Positions 20,713 through 32,602 of a stretch of DNA of 64,000 nucleotides are shown here, piece by piece; position 1 is the stretch's first letter, and each line of letters starts with the position of its first letter. The stretch comes from Actinacidiphila yeochonensis CN732 (lineage in GTDB: Bacteria; Actinomycetota; Actinomycetes; Streptomycetales; Streptomycetaceae). The stretch covers positions 1 through 64,000 of the forward strand of contig NZ_JQNR01000004.1 in the NCBI RefSeq assembly GCF_000745345.1. The letters run 5' to 3'. Under the pieces are notes generated by a model that saw only the letters and a program-made list of their open reading frames with translations, was not told where the DNA came from and ran no database searches. Position numbers and translations under genes: made by a program.

Positions 20713-21537
20713 GTGAGCAGAAGCGGGCACGTGTCGGTGGGGGCCGCGGCCGCCGCCGCGACCAGGGCCGCCTACGTCCAGTTGCGCCGCCGGCCCCCGG
20801 TGGAGCCGAGGTTGTGGCAGCGCACCAACTACGCCGGCCGGGGGGTCGAGCTCTACGGCGGTCTGGCCGCCGCCGCGGGTGCCGCCACCGCGATGGCCGC
20901 CGCCCGCGGGGTGAGCGGCAGGGTCCGGCTCGCCGCCGTGGGCGCGGTGCTCGCGGCCGCTGTCTGCGGCGCCTACGACGACCAGAAGGGCTCACCCCGC
21001 GAGCGGGGCTTCGCCGCCCACCTGCGGGCGCTGCGCGACCGCCGGCTGACCTCGGGCGGCGTCAAACTGCTGGGCATCGGTGCGGCCGCCGCGGCCGCGG
21101 GTGCCGCCCTCAAGGCCCGCCCGCTGGACCGGGCGCTGGCCGGCGTGGTCATCGCCGGCACGGCCCACGCGGTGAACCTGCTGGACGTGGTGCCGGGCCG
21201 GGCCGCCAAGGCGGTCATCACCGCCGGGCTGCCCGGCCTGCTGCGGCGCGGCCCCGGAGCGGTGCTCGCCTCCGCGCCGGTGGGCGCCGCAGCGGCCGTG
21301 CTCGGCGACGACCTGGACGAGCGGACCATGCTCGGCGACGCCGGCGCGCACGCCCTGGGCGCCGCCCTCGGCGCGGCCCTCGCCCTGGCCGACCGGCGGC
21401 CCGCGCTGCTGCTGCACGCCGCCACCGTCGTCGCCTTCGCCGTGGCAGGCGACCGGGTCGGCCGGCGAAGCCTGTGGAACGCCCGCGGGTTGCGGCACTT
21501 CGACACCTGGGGACGCAGATATCACCCGTACGGGTGA
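20713..21537 (+). CDS. Small MraY/WecA-like membrane protein
   Basis: The 274-aa protein has about 6 hydrophobic segments rich in Ala and Gly. Three pieces recall the polyprenyl-phosphate sugar-1-phosphate transferase superfamily (MraY, WecA): CGAYDDQKG (Asp-Asp motif), HAVNLLDVVPGRA (compare NxxDGxDG) and MLGDAGAHALGAALG (compare GDxGSxxLG). It is shorter than MraY (~350 aa) and the middle motif is altered, so enzyme activity is uncertain. GTG 20713 follows GGAG. Its neighbour is a GT4 glycosyltransferase, so a joint role in a lipid-linked glycan is reasonable but unproved. Confidence 0.78.
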   Translation: MSRSGHVSVGAAAAAATRAAYVQLRRRPPVEPRLWQRTNYAGRGVELYGGLAAAAGAATAMAAARGVSGRVRLAAVGAVLAAAVCGAYDDQKGSPRERGFAAHLRALRDRRLTSGGVKLLGIGAAAAAAGAALKARPLDRALAGVVIAGTAHAVNLLDVVPGRAAKAVITAGLPGLLRRGPGAVLASAPVGAAAAVLGDDLDERTMLGDAGAHALGAALGAALALADRRPALLLHAATVVAFAVAGDRVGRRSLWNARGLRHFDTWGRRYHPYG

Positions 21538-21895
21538 TCGGCCCCTGGGGGAGCGGGTCCGATGCCGTACGAAGCGGTCGGGGCGGGGCCGGGGACTGGC
21601 ATCCTGGGACGGACGCCGCGCCGGCGAACGTTCCCGCCCGCGCGGACGTCGCGTGGACCGCGCGGCTCCCGCCGCACCTCGCCTCAGCCCTGAGCCCGCA
21701 AGCCCAGAGCCGTAAGCGCCCGAGCCGTAAACCCCCCATCCCCGATCCTCCCAGCCGCAAGCCCCCGAGCCCTCAAGCCCCGCGAAGACGAAGCCGTACC
21801 CGGGACCCCGCCCTTGGCCCACCGTCGGAATCCCGGCCGGGCGCGGCGTCCCCGGGCCGGCCGCTGACCGCCGCCCAGTCAGGAGCCCCAGCCGC
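21538..21895 (+). other. Intergenic, low-complexity
   Basis: No gene is seen here. Positions ~21690-21790 hold degenerate repeats of AGCCGCAAGCCC/AGCCGTAAG type. AGGAG at 21881-21885 is the ribosome binding site for the glycosyltransferase. Confidence 0.6.
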
Positions 21896-23023
21896 GTGAG
21901 CAGCACCGACCTCTCCGCCCCGGGACAGCTGCACGCCGTGCACGTGCTCGGCACGGTGGCGGGGGCGCACGTCAGCTCCCTGGTCGGCGGGCTGGTGGCA
22001 CGCGGGGTGGACGTCACCGTGTGCGGCCCGGCCACCGCCGAGGCCGACTACGGCTTCGGTGCCACCGGCGCCCGCTACACCCGCGTCGACCTCGGGCGCG
22101 CCCTCACCGCCGACGCGCCCGCCGTGGCGGCCCTGCGCACCGCCGCCGTCGGCGCCGGGGTGGTCCACGCGCACGGGCTGCGCGCGGGGCTGCTGGCCGC
22201 CCTGGCCCTCGGCGGCCGCCGCACCCCGCTGGTGCTCACCTGGCACGGCGCGCGGCCGCCGGCCGACGGCCGTGCCGCCCTGCTGGCCCGCTGGCTGGAG
22301 CGCCGCGCGGCCCGTTCGGCCACCACCGTGCTCGCCACCACCTCCGACCTGGTCGACCGGGCACGCCGGCACGGTGCCCGCGACGTGCGGCTGGCCCCCG
22401 CCGGGGTGCCCAGGCCGGCGGCCCGGCCGCCCCGGCCGCCGGCCGACGGCGAGCGCCACCGGCAGCGGGTGCGCTCGGAGTTCGGCGCCGTCGACCGGCC
22501 GCTGCTGCTCGCGGTCGGCCGGCTGGAGCCGGACGCCGGGTACGAGACGCTGCTGGCCGCCGCCGGACTGTGGGCCGGCGATGCCCTGCAGCCGCTGCTG
22601 GTGGTGGCCGGGGACGGCCCGCGGGCCGAGGACCTGAGGCAGCGGGCAGCCGAGGGCAAGCTGCCCGTGCGGTTCCTCGGCGCCCGTGACGACGTGCCCG
22701 AGCTGCTGGCCGCCGCCGACCTCGTGGTGCTGCCCAGCCGCTGGGAGGCCCGCGCGCTGATCGCCCAGGAGGCGCTGTACGCGGGCGTGCCCCTGGTGGC
22801 CAGCGCGGTCGGGGGCACCCCCGAACTGGTCGGCGACGCCGCCGTCCTGGTCCCCTACGGGGACGCCGGGGCGCTGGCGGCGGCGGTGTCGGAACTGCTC
22901 GCCGACCCCGAGCGGCGCACCGCGCTGTCCGTGGCGGGCCGCGCCCAGGCCGCGACCTGGCCCACCGAGGACGACACGGTGGCCCAGGTGCTCAGCGTCT
23001 ACGACGAACTGACCCGGGCCTGA
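21896..23023 (+). CDS. GT4-type glycosyltransferase
   Basis: The 375-aa GT-B fold enzyme starts at GTG 21896, ten bases after AGGAG. The N-terminal Rossmann half has HVLGTVAGAHVSSLVGGLVARG and HAHGLRAGLLAALAL. The C-terminal donor half has LLAVGRLEPDAGYETLLAA, VVAGDGPRAEDL, the FLGARDDVPELLAAADLVVLPSRWEA block and a GTPELV acidic site. This is the GT4 pattern using a nucleotide-sugar donor; acceptor and sugar are unknown. It follows the MraY-like gene. Confidence 0.9.
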   Translation: MSSTDLSAPGQLHAVHVLGTVAGAHVSSLVGGLVARGVDVTVCGPATAEADYGFGATGARYTRVDLGRALTADAPAVAALRTAAVGAGVVHAHGLRAGLLAALALGGRRTPLVLTWHGARPPADGRAALLARWLERRAARSATTVLATTSDLVDRARRHGARDVRLAPAGVPRPAARPPRPPADGERHRQRVRSEFGAVDRPLLLAVGRLEPDAGYETLLAAAGLWAGDALQPLLVVAGDGPRAEDLRQRAAEGKLPVRFLGARDDVPELLAAADLVVLPSRWEARALIAQEALYAGVPLVASAVGGTPELVGDAAVLVPYGDAGALAAAVSELLADPERRTALSVAGRAQAATWPTEDDTVAQVLSVYDELTRA

Positions 23024-23028
23024 CGCCG

Positions 23029-23074
23029 TCCGCCGCGGGCACGCGCCCAGGTCGGGCACGCGCCCGCGGGCGGA
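23029..23074. terminator. Hairpin terminator with one-base bulge
   Basis: TCCGCCGCGGGC (23029-23040) pairs with GCCCGCGGGCGGA (23062-23074) except for a single bulged base. It lies between the convergent glycosyltransferase and GH15 genes, with no T-run. Confidence 0.55.
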
Positions 23075-23099
23075 GCGGTGGCGGCTGCCGGTGGAGGCA

Positions 23100-24911
23100 C
23101 TAGCGGATGGCGCCGGCCGCGGTCAGGCGCAGGGCGGTGTCGATGAGCGGGACGTGGCTGAACGCCTGGGGGAAGTTGCCGACCTGGCGTTGGAGGCGGG
23201 GGTCCCATTCCTCGGCGAGGAGGCCGAGGTCGTTGCGCAGGGCCAGCAGCTTCTCGAACAGCTGTCGGGCTTCGTCGACGCGGCCGATCATGGCGAGGTC
23301 GTCGGCCATCCAGAAGGAGCAGGCGAGGAAGGCGCCCTCGTCGCCGGGGAGGCCGTCGACGTTCTCCTCGGGGTTGTCCGCGGCGGTGTGGGTGGGGTAG
23401 CGCAGGATGAAGCCGTCGGAGGTGGACAGCTCGCGCTGGATGGCCTCGATGGTGCCGATGACGCGCTTGTCGTCCGGGGGGAGGAAGCCCATCTGGGGGA
23501 TGAGCAGCAGGGAGGCGTCCAGTTCCTGGGAGCCGTAGGACTGGGTGAAGGTGTTGCGTTCCTTGTCGTAGCCCTTCTCGCACACGTCGGCGTGGATGTC
23601 GTCGCGCAGGTCGCGCAGCTCTTCGAGGGGGCCTTCGATCTCGCCGGACTCGATGAGCTTGACGGTGCGGTCGACGGCGACCCAGGCCATGACCTTGGAG
23701 TGGGTGAAGTGCCGGCGCGGCCCGCGGACCTCCCAGATGCCCTCGTCGGGCTCGGTCCAGTGCTTGGCCAGGTAGTCGATCAGCTTCAGCTGGAGGACGC
23801 TGGCGTAGTCGTTGCGGGCCATACCGGTCATGTGGCCCAGGTGCAGGGCCTCGATGACCTCGCCGTAGACGTCGAGCTGGAGCTGGTGGGCGGCGCCGTT
23901 GCCGATGCGGACGGGGCGGGAGCCCTCGTAGCCGGGCAGCCAGTGCAGCTCGTTCTCGCCGAGCTCGCGCTCGCCGGCGATGCCGTACATGATCTGGAGG
24001 TTCTCCGGGTCGCCGGCCACCGCGCGCAGCAGCCACTCGCGCCAGGCGCGGGCTTCTTCGCGGTATCCGGTGCGCAGCAGCGAGGAGAGGGTGATCGCGG
24101 CGTCGCGCAGCCAGGTGAAGCGGTAGTCCCAGTTGCGGACGCCGCCGATGTCCTCGGGCAGTGAGGTGGTGGGGGCGGCGACGATGCCGCCGGTGGGCCC
24201 GTAGGTGAGGGCCTTCAGGGTGATCAGGGAGCGGATGACGGCCTCGTGGTAGGGGCCGCTGTAGGTGCACTGGGCGACCCACTCGCGCCAGAACGCCTCC
24301 GTGTTGCGCAGCGCCGCCATGGGGTCGGGCAGCGCGGGCTGCGGCTTGTGGGAGGGCTCCCAGCTGATGGTGAAGCAGGCCCGTTCGCCGGCGGCGACGG
24401 TGAAGTCGCTGTAGGTGGTGAGGTCCTCGCCGTAGGTGTCGACATCGGTGTCGAGCCACACCGAGTCGGGGCCGGCCACGGCGACGGTGCGGGCGCCGAC
24501 CTGCTGGACCCAGGGGACGACCTGGCCGTAGGCGAAGCGCATCCGCAGGGAGGAGCGCATCCGCACCTGCCCGGAGAGGCCCTCCACTATCCGGATGACC
24601 TGCGGCGCGCCGTCGCGCGGCGGCATGAAGTCGGTCACCCGGACGGTGCCGGTGTCGGTGTCCCACTCGGACTCCAGGACCAGCGACTCGCCGCGGTAGT
24701 GGCGGCGGGTGGCGTCCGGTGTCCCGGCGCCCTCGGGAACGGCGGGGCCGATCCGCCAGAAGCCGTGCTGGTCGGTGCCCAGCAGTCCGGCGAAGACCGC
24801 CGGTGAGTCGAACCGGGGCAGGCAGAGCCAGTCCACGGTGCCGTCCCGGCAGACCAGCGCGGCTGTCTGCATGTCACCGATGAGTGCGTAGTCCTCGATA
24901 CGCCCTGCCAC
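23100..24911 (-). CDS. GH15 family glucoamylase/trehalase-like hydrolase
   Basis: The 603-aa protein starts at GTG 24911 with GGAG eight bases upstream. The trehalase-like N-terminal domain shows IEDYALIGDMQTAALVCRDGTVDWLCLPRFDSP split over residues 5-37. The (alpha/alpha)6 catalytic part has VRNWDYRFTWLRDAAIT (catalytic-region motif), the NDYASVLQLKLIDYLA segment and the late SFWMADDLAMIG and GLLAEEWDP motifs with the second acidic residue. Relatives include mycobacterial GH15 trehalase and fungal-type glucoamylases. No signal peptide is seen, so it is cytoplasmic, probably acting on trehalose or alpha-glucans. Confidence 0.92.
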   Translation of the reverse strand: MAGRIEDYALIGDMQTAALVCRDGTVDWLCLPRFDSPAVFAGLLGTDQHGFWRIGPAVPEGAGTPDATRRHYRGESLVLESEWDTDTGTVRVTDFMPPRDGAPQVIRIVEGLSGQVRMRSSLRMRFAYGQVVPWVQQVGARTVAVAGPDSVWLDTDVDTYGEDLTTYSDFTVAAGERACFTISWEPSHKPQPALPDPMAALRNTEAFWREWVAQCTYSGPYHEAVIRSLITLKALTYGPTGGIVAAPTTSLPEDIGGVRNWDYRFTWLRDAAITLSSLLRTGYREEARAWREWLLRAVAGDPENLQIMYGIAGERELGENELHWLPGYEGSRPVRIGNGAAHQLQLDVYGEVIEALHLGHMTGMARNDYASVLQLKLIDYLAKHWTEPDEGIWEVRGPRRHFTHSKVMAWVAVDRTVKLIESGEIEGPLEELRDLRDDIHADVCEKGYDKERNTFTQSYGSQELDASLLLIPQMGFLPPDDKRVIGTIEAIQRELSTSDGFILRYPTHTAADNPEENVDGLPGDEGAFLACSFWMADDLAMIGRVDEARQLFEKLLALRNDLGLLAEEWDPRLQRQVGNFPQAFSHVPLIDTALRLTAAGAIR

Positions 24912-25616
24912 GAGCTACTCCAGTCGAACACGGCGCCGCCCCCGAGGGGACGGTCTTCTTGCGGTCGGGGGACAGAAATCCTGCGGAAACCCGGTCTGGA
25001 ACTGTCGGAAAAACTGGGCGAGCCGCGGTCCGACAAGAGGGCGGGGATGTGCCGTGCCGGTCGTCTCGCGCAAATGCGTCCGAGCAGAATACGTCCTCGG
25101 GCGGGCCGCTGCGTGCCTCTCGTCGATCTTCGCTCGGCCGAACGGGCGCACCCGAAGTCAAAGCCGTGGCAGGCGCCTTGGGGCACTCTCACGGACGGCG
25201 GTACGACCGTGTCGTACGGCACTCTCCGCACGTCTGTGCGAAAAAGCCCGCAGCAATTCCGTGCGTCCGCCGGCCGTGCCGCCGGTACGCGTTTCCAGCC
25301 TCGCATACGGCGCTGCCTACCCGCGGAAGCGCGCCCCACCGCCGTATTTCCACCCGATCGGCACTCGATCGGCACCCCTCCCGCCCGGACCCCTCACCGG
25401 TCCGGCACCCGGCCGCCGGCGATCGCCGCCCGGCCGCCGAGCGCCCCCTCAGGTCGGCGTGGCGACCTCGCGGCCGAGCCGCCCGCCGGTGCCACTGCCT
25501 GGTCGCTGATACCCTGGTAGCCCGTGGGCCGGTGGGCTGTGAACCACTGAACCGCCGCGACGGCGCTCCGACCGGAGCCGTCCCGACCCTCACATCGCGA
25601 CCACGGGAGCCCCCTC
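24912..25616. other. Divergent intergenic region between GH15 gene and pyrG
   Basis: About 705 bases with no credible gene; base composition is somewhat less GC-rich than the neighbours. It must contain the promoters of both divergent genes. GATACCCT near 25508-25515 could be a -10 box for pyrG, but no convincing -35 was found. No pyrimidine attenuator was recognised. Confidence 0.5.
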
Positions 25617-27275
<1,659 letters not shown>

Positions 27276-27357
27276 CAGCCGCACGGCGATCCGCGGGCCC
27301 GTGTGCGCATGGGCCCGCGGGCACACCCACCCGGACACGGACCCCGGAAGGCGCAGC

Positions 27358-27981
27358 ATGCTCAAGGACTCCCCCGAGGAGTGGCGGATCACCGCCAGCA
27401 CCACCCCGTTCACCGGCAACAAGACCGGCGTGCGGACCGACACGGTGGTGATGCCGGACGGCTCCACCGTCACCCGCGACTACCAGGTCCACCCCGGCTC
27501 GGTGGCCGTCCTCGCCTTGGACGACGACGGGAAGGTGCTGGTGCTCAAGCAGTACCGCCACCCCGCCCGGCAGAAGCTGTGGGAGATCCCGGCCGGACTG
27601 CTCGACGTGCCCGGAGAGAACCCGCTGCACGCCGCCCAGCGCGAGCTGTACGAGGAGGCCTACGCCAAGGCCGACGACTGGCGGGTGCTCGCCGACGTCT
27701 ACACCTCGCCCGGCGGTTCCGACGAGGCGGTGCGGATCTTCCTTGCCCGGGGCGTCTCCGAGGCCGAGGGCGAGCGGTTCGAGGTCGCCGAGGAGGAGGC
27801 CGACCTGGAGTACGCCCGGGTGCCGCTGGCCGACCTGGTGCGCGGGGTCCTCGCGGGTGAGCTGCACAACAGCTGCCTGGTCGTCGGCGTGCTGGCGCTG
27901 AACGCGGCGCTGACCGGCGACGGCGTGGACGCGCTGCGCCCGGCCGACGCGCCCTGGCCGGCCCGCCCCTTCACCGCCTGA
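27358..27981 (+). CDS. NUDIX hydrolase (ADP-ribose pyrophosphatase type)
   Basis: The 207-aa protein starts at ATG 27358, seven bases after GGAAG. The NUDIX region is WEIPAGLLDVPGE then AAQRELYEEA. The box has one extra residue between Gly and Glu, as recalled for mycobacterial Rv1700, and the usual Gly after EE is replaced by Tyr. The catalytic REL.EE glutamates are intact. TSPGGSDEAVRIFLA matches the ADP-ribose pyrophosphatase subgroup. It lies 82 bases after pyrG and before a terminator. Confidence 0.92.
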   Translation: MLKDSPEEWRITASTTPFTGNKTGVRTDTVVMPDGSTVTRDYQVHPGSVAVLALDDDGKVLVLKQYRHPARQKLWEIPAGLLDVPGENPLHAAQRELYEEAYAKADDWRVLADVYTSPGGSDEAVRIFLARGVSEAEGERFEVAEEEADLEYARVPLADLVRGVLAGELHNSCLVVGVLALNAALTGDGVDALRPADAPWPARPFTA

Positions 27982-28430
27982 GGGTCGTGACCGGCGGGTC
28001 CGTCCCTATGCGGGCATACGGGCTTACGGGCCCGCCCCTGCCTCTGCGCGGCGTCGGAGGCGGTCGGGCACCTGGGGAGCCGGGCCCGCGCGGTCGCGGT
28101 CCCTGGCACCCGGACACCGTCCGGGTGCCAGGGGACGTCACTCGGCGGCCGGACTCCGTGGTCGCCCGGACGCCCGGGCGGGACGGGGCACCAAGGTCGC
28201 GAGGCGTGGTCGGCGTCCTTGGGTCGCGGGTCGCGCTCTGTAGGTCGCTCGATGTGGGTGGGGTCCCTTGGAGGGCTGAGGTCGAGCCCCGTCGGCGGCG
28301 GTGCGATGATCCGATGGGGTGATTGTCGGTCGCGTTGACGGTGTCAGCTGCGGGAGCGCGGCGCCCCCCGTGAACTAGGCTCGACGCGCCCCCTTCCCAG
28401 GGCACCCCTCGACCTCCCGGGAGCGCGCCC
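27982..28430. other. Intergenic region with terminator
   Basis: 449 bases without a credible intact gene. It holds the hairpin at 28101-28133. TTGACG at 28335-28340 resembles a -35 element but no well-spaced -10 was found. A GGGAG at about 28416-28420 serves the GTG at 28431. Confidence 0.5.
28101..28133. terminator. Hairpin terminator after NUDIX gene
   Basis: CCCTGGCACCCGGAC (28101-28115) and GTCCGGGTGCCAGGG (28119-28133) are exact complements around a 3-base loop. Confidence 0.75.
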
Positions 28431-30848
28431 GTGACGGACCAGGCCCTCGACCCCCGGCGGACCCCCCAGGGCGCTGGACCGGCGGGGACGCCTGCGCCCG
28501 GGGTGAAGCCCGCATCGCTGCGAAGGGCGAAGCAGGCCGCCGACGCCCCGGCGCCAGGACGCGCGCCCATGCCCCGGCGGGACCCCCTTCCGCGCCACCT
28601 GTGCCGTCCGCGCCGGCCGCGCCACCCTCCATGCCTTCCGCGCCGTCCGCCCGGGCGGCGCGGGGCGGCGCGTCGTCCAAGGCCGTCCCGCCGCCACCGC
28701 GCGAGGCCCCGGCCGTACCCGCCCCCATCGTCCCCGTGCCGGCCCCGGCCGCGCCGCAGCCGCCCCGTACCCGCCGTACGCCCCCGAGGCGGGCGCGCCG
28801 CCGGTCGCCGTGCGGAGCCTGCCCGAGGTGCCCGCCCACTTCGCCGGCCGCACCCGCGAACGGGCCGAGCTGCGCGCCGAGATCCGCCGTCCCGGCCTCT
28901 CCGCCGTCAGAGGCGGCCGGGCCGCGGCGCGGGTGCGGGTCCTGCTGGTGGCCGGGCGCCCCGGCACCGGCCGCACCGCGCTCGCCGTCCGCCTCGCCCA
29001 CGACGTGGCCGGCGACTACCCCGACGGCCGGTTCTTCGTCCGCCTCACCGACGACGCGGGCCGTCCGGTGCCGCCTGCCCGCACCGCCGCCGCGCTGCTG
29101 CGGGCGCTGGGCGTCCTGGACGCGGGAGCCGACCCGGCCGGGCGCTGGCGGGCCGAGGCCGCGCGGCGCAGGCTGCTGCTCGTCCTCGACGACGTCCCGC
29201 ACGCCGACCAGCTCGACGGGCTGCTGCCCGACGCCCCCGGCTGCCTCGTCGTCGCGACCGCCGCGGGGCCGCTGTCCGGCGTGCCCGACGTCCGGCCGTG
29301 CGTCATCGGCGGCCTCGACGCCGCCGCCGCGCTGGAGGTGCTTGTCGGCCGGATCGGCGACACCCGCGTCACCAACGACCCGCGGGCCGCCGAGGCCCTC
29401 GTCCACGAGCTGTCCTGCCACCCGGCGGCCCTGCGGATGGCCGCCGCCTGGCTCGCCGCCCGGCCCCGCACCTCGCTGGCCGACGCCGTCGCCCGGCTGC
29501 GCGCCGCCTCCGACACGCCGTTCACCCGGCGGACCGCGGCCGAGGAGCCCGGCTCCGTCCTGGAGCCCATCCCGGAGACCAGCCCGGAGCCGACCGCGGA
29601 GAGCCGCCGCCCGGCCGCTCCCGGTGTCCTCGTCCGGGCCTTCCGCACCGTCCACGCGGACCTTCCCGCCCCTTCGGCCCGGCTGCTGCGCGCCCTCGTC
29701 CTGGCCCCGGCCGGCAGTATCGACGCGCACATCGCCTCCGCGCTGGCCGGCTGCCCGCCGGAGACCGCCGCGCGGGCCCTGGACGCCCTGGAGGACGCCG
29801 CCCTCCTCGCCCCCGGGTCCGGCGCCGGCCTGTACCGGCTGCCGGAGTGCCTGGTGCCCATGCTCGACGCCCTGCTGTACACCTCCGAGCGCCCCCAGGA
29901 CATCAGGCTCGCCAGGGCGCGGATGCTGGAGCGGACCGTCCGGCTGCTGGAGGCGGCCAGGCCGGCGCTCACCGGTGCGCCCGCCGACACGGCGCCGGCC
30001 GGCGGTATCCGTTTCGCCTCGGCCGCGGCCGCGGGCCAGTGGCTGCGCGCGCGGCGCCCCGCGCTGGTGGCCGCCGCCCGGACCGCCGTGGACGACGGCG
30101 AGCTCGACACCCTCGCCCGCCGCCTGGTCGCCGCCCTGGTGCTGGCCCTGCGGGCCGACCCCGGCGCCGACCCGGGCGCCGTCGACCGCTACCTCCTGCA
30201 CACCCTGGCGCTCACCGTCGCCGAGCGGCGCGGACTGGTACGCGAGAAGGCCGCCGCGCTGGTCCACCTCGCCGACCTCGACGCCGAGGCGGGCCGTACG
30301 GAGCAGGCCGCGGCCGGCTACCGCAAGGCCCTGGACGCGGCGCGGGCGGCCGACGACACCGAGGCCGAGGGCCGCGTCCTCGAAGCGCTCGGCGGCGCCC
30401 ACCTGGAGCGCGGCGACCTGCCCCGCGCCTGTGACTGGTTCGGCCGGGCGCTGGCCCTGCGCCAGGCCCGCGGTGAGCTCCTGGACCAGGCCCGGCTGCA
30501 CGCCAGGACCGGCGCCGTCCTCGTCCGCCTCGGCCGCTATCCCGAGGCGCTGCGCGCCTGGAGGGCCGCCGGGCCGCGCACCGGCGGCTCGGCGACCAGC
30601 CCTCCCAGGTGCGGGCGCTCGCGGAGGCCGCCAGGGTGCAGGAGTACGCCGGCCAGGGCGAGGACGCCCTGCGCACGTGCCGCGACGCCCTGCAATGGGC
30701 CCGCCAGGGGAGCGACCACGCGGTGGAGGCCGCGGTGCTGCTGCGCCTGGCCGACATCCTCGCCCGGCTCGGCGACACCGGCGGCGCCGACGTCCAGCGC
30801 ACCGCCGCCCGCCGGCTGCTGGGCCCCGGCGAGCGCCCGGCCTTCTGA
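28431..30848 (+). pseudogene. STAND/NB-ARC-like ATPase with TPRs, broken by three frameshifts
   Basis: The encoded product has an N-terminal Pro/Ala/Ser linker, an NTPase core with Walker A GRPGTGRTAL and Walker B LLLVLDDVP, and C-terminal TPRs, like AfsR/NB-ARC-TPR proteins without a DNA-binding domain. It is not readable in one frame. GTG 28431 opens MTDQALDPRRTPQGAG; near 28572 the natural linker continues one base earlier (APAGPPSAPPVPSAP); near 28763 it shifts again to YPPYAPEAGAPPVAV and the ATPase; near 30571 it shifts to HRRLGDQPSQVRALAEAA and the last TPRs. Each break is restored by one extra base in a C or G run. Either a decayed gene or homopolymer assembly errors. The middle part, from GTG 28810, is open by itself. 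Confidence 0.7.
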
Positions 30849-31240
30849 CCGGCCGCCTCTCTGATCGTCAGTCCTGCGGCCGTCCGGGTCGGGGATCCTT
30901 CCGGCCGTCCGGGTCGGCCGCCCTTCCACCGTCCGAGCGGCCGGCCTCCGGCCGACGCCTGGAGCCTCGGTCCCCTGTCCTTCCGGCCTGCCCGTTCCTT
31001 CGGGCCGCCGCCGGGCCGCCCGGTGCTCCCCGCGCACAACCCCATGCGCGCGTCCAAGAGAATGCCAGCCTACGAAACTGCCAACGCAATCGCGTGAACC
31101 CACCACTTTGTAAGGCTGGACACCGGCTCTCCCTTCACTAAACTGGCTCAGGCCGCTGTCAATGCGGTCAGATCCGGCGTGTCGTGCCGTAGTGCGCCAT
31201 GCCTGGACGAATCTCCCGGCAATCCCAGAGCGCAAGGACC
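30849..31240 (+). other. Intergenic region upstream of ald
   Basis: 392 bases. The first half has three or more imperfect copies of TTCCGGCCGTCCGGGTCGG-like sequence. The second half (31060-31160) is AT-richer and must hold the ald promoter; TAAACT at 31139-31144 is a possible -10. No gene is seen. Confidence 0.5.
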
Positions 31241-32365
31241 GTGATCGACGTGAAGGTGGGCATCCCCCGCGAGGTCAAGAACAACGAGTTCCGCGTGGCC
31301 ATCACCCCGGCCGGCGTGCACGAGCTCGTCCGAGGCGGCCACCGGGTCGTCGTCGAGCAGGGCGCCGGACTGGGCTCCTCCATCCCGGACGAGGAGTACG
31401 CGGCGGCCGGTGCGGCCGTCCTGCCCTCGGCCGACGAGGTCTGGGCGGAGGCCGACCTCCTGCTGAAGGTGAAGGAGCCGGTCGCCGAGGAGTACCACCG
31501 GCTGCGCAAGGACCAGGTCCTCTTCACGTACCTCCACCTGGCCGCGTCCCGCGAGTGCACCGACGCGCTGCTGGAGTCCGGTACGACCGCCATCGCGTAC
31601 GAGACGGTCGAGACCCCCGGCCGCCGGCTGCCGCTGCTGGCCCCGATGTCCGAGGTGGCGGGCCGGCTCGCGCCGCAGGTCGGCGCCTACCACCTGATGC
31701 GCTCGGCCGGCGGCCGCGGCGTGCTGCCCGGCGGGGTCCCCGGCGTGCGGTCCGGGCAGGCCGTGGTGATCGGCGCCGGCGTCTCCGGCTGGCACGCCAC
31801 CACCATCGCGCTCGGCCTCGGCTTCCACGTCACCCTGCTGGACAAGGACGTGGACAAACTGCGCGAGGCGGACAAGGTCTTCGGCAACCGCGTGCAGACC
31901 GTCGCCTCCAACGCGCTCGCCCTCGAGCAGGCGGTGCTCGACGCCGACCTGGTCGTCGGCGCGGTCCTCATCCCCGGCGCGAAGGCGCCGAAGCTGGTCA
32001 CCAACGAGCTGGTGTCGCGCATGAAGTCGGGATCAGTACTTGTCGACATCGCGATCGACCAGGGCGGCTGCTTCGAGGACTCCCGCCCCACCACCCACAC
32101 CGAGCCGACCTTCACGGTCCACGACTCCGTGTTCTACTGCGTGGCCAACATGCCCGGCGCGGTGCCGAACACCTCCACCTACGCGCTCACCAACGCCACC
32201 CTGCCCTACATCCTGGAGCTGGCCGGCCGTGGCTGGCGGGAGGCGCTGAGCCGCGACGCCGCCCTCGCGCTGGGCCTCAACACCCATGAGGGACAGGTGG
32301 TTTACGGTTCGGTGGCGGAGGCCCACGGCCTGGCCGCGGCCGACCTCCAGCAGCTGATCGGCTGA
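31241..32365 (+). CDS. ald: Alanine dehydrogenase
   Basis: The 374-aa enzyme catalyses NAD-dependent interconversion of L-alanine and pyruvate plus ammonia. It begins [20 protein letters not shown], contains [10 protein letters not shown] (catalytic Lys region), YLHLAAS, the NAD-binding [20 protein letters not shown] and [11 protein letters not shown], and ends with [11 protein letters not shown] 31241 is only 2 bases after AAGGA and GTG 31250 is 11 bases after, so the start could be either. A strong terminator follows. It sits alone, with its own promoter region. Confidence 0.95.
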   Translation: MIDVKVGIPREVKNNEFRVAITPAGVHELVRGGHRVVVEQGAGLGSSIPDEEYAAAGAAVLPSADEVWAEADLLLKVKEPVAEEYHRLRKDQVLFTYLHLAASRECTDALLESGTTAIAYETVETPGRRLPLLAPMSEVAGRLAPQVGAYHLMRSAGGRGVLPGGVPGVRSGQAVVIGAGVSGWHATTIALGLGFHVTLLDKDVDKLREADKVFGNRVQTVASNALALEQAVLDADLVVGAVLIPGAKAPKLVTNELVSRMKSGSVLVDIAIDQGGCFEDSRPTTHTEPTFTVHDSVFYCVANMPGAVPNTSTYALTNATLPYILELAGRGWREALSRDAALALGLNTHEGQVVYGSVAEAHGLAAADLQQLIG

Positions 32366-32394
32366 CCTCCGGCGGCCCCGCCGCCAAGTACCCC

Positions 32395-32433
32395 CGCGCG
32401 GCGGGGCCTTGCGAGCCAAGGCCCCGCCGCGCG
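32395..32433. terminator. 17-bp hairpin terminator after ald
   Basis: CGCGCGGCGGGGCCTTG (32395-32411) and its exact complement (32417-32433) surround a 5-base loop. Confidence 0.8.
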
Positions 32434-32602
32434 TGTGGTCGTGCCCTTGACAGGGAGGGTGTTCGGTTGCCGACACATCGTGCCGTCTCCGGCGGATTGT
32501 GTTGCTGCGGAGTACCGACACGCCATAGAGTCGCAAAACGTCGGCTGTAGTTACGCTGACCTGTCTAGAAGTTCCCTGGTCACCAAGGAGGTAAGACGAC
32601 TT

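Noticed and set aside
28601..31141. 846-codon frame over the STAND/TPR region
   Set aside because: Only its first ~55 codons look like protein (the Pro-rich linker). The rest is Arg/Pro/Cys-rich off-frame reading of the ATPase, with the true frame one base away.
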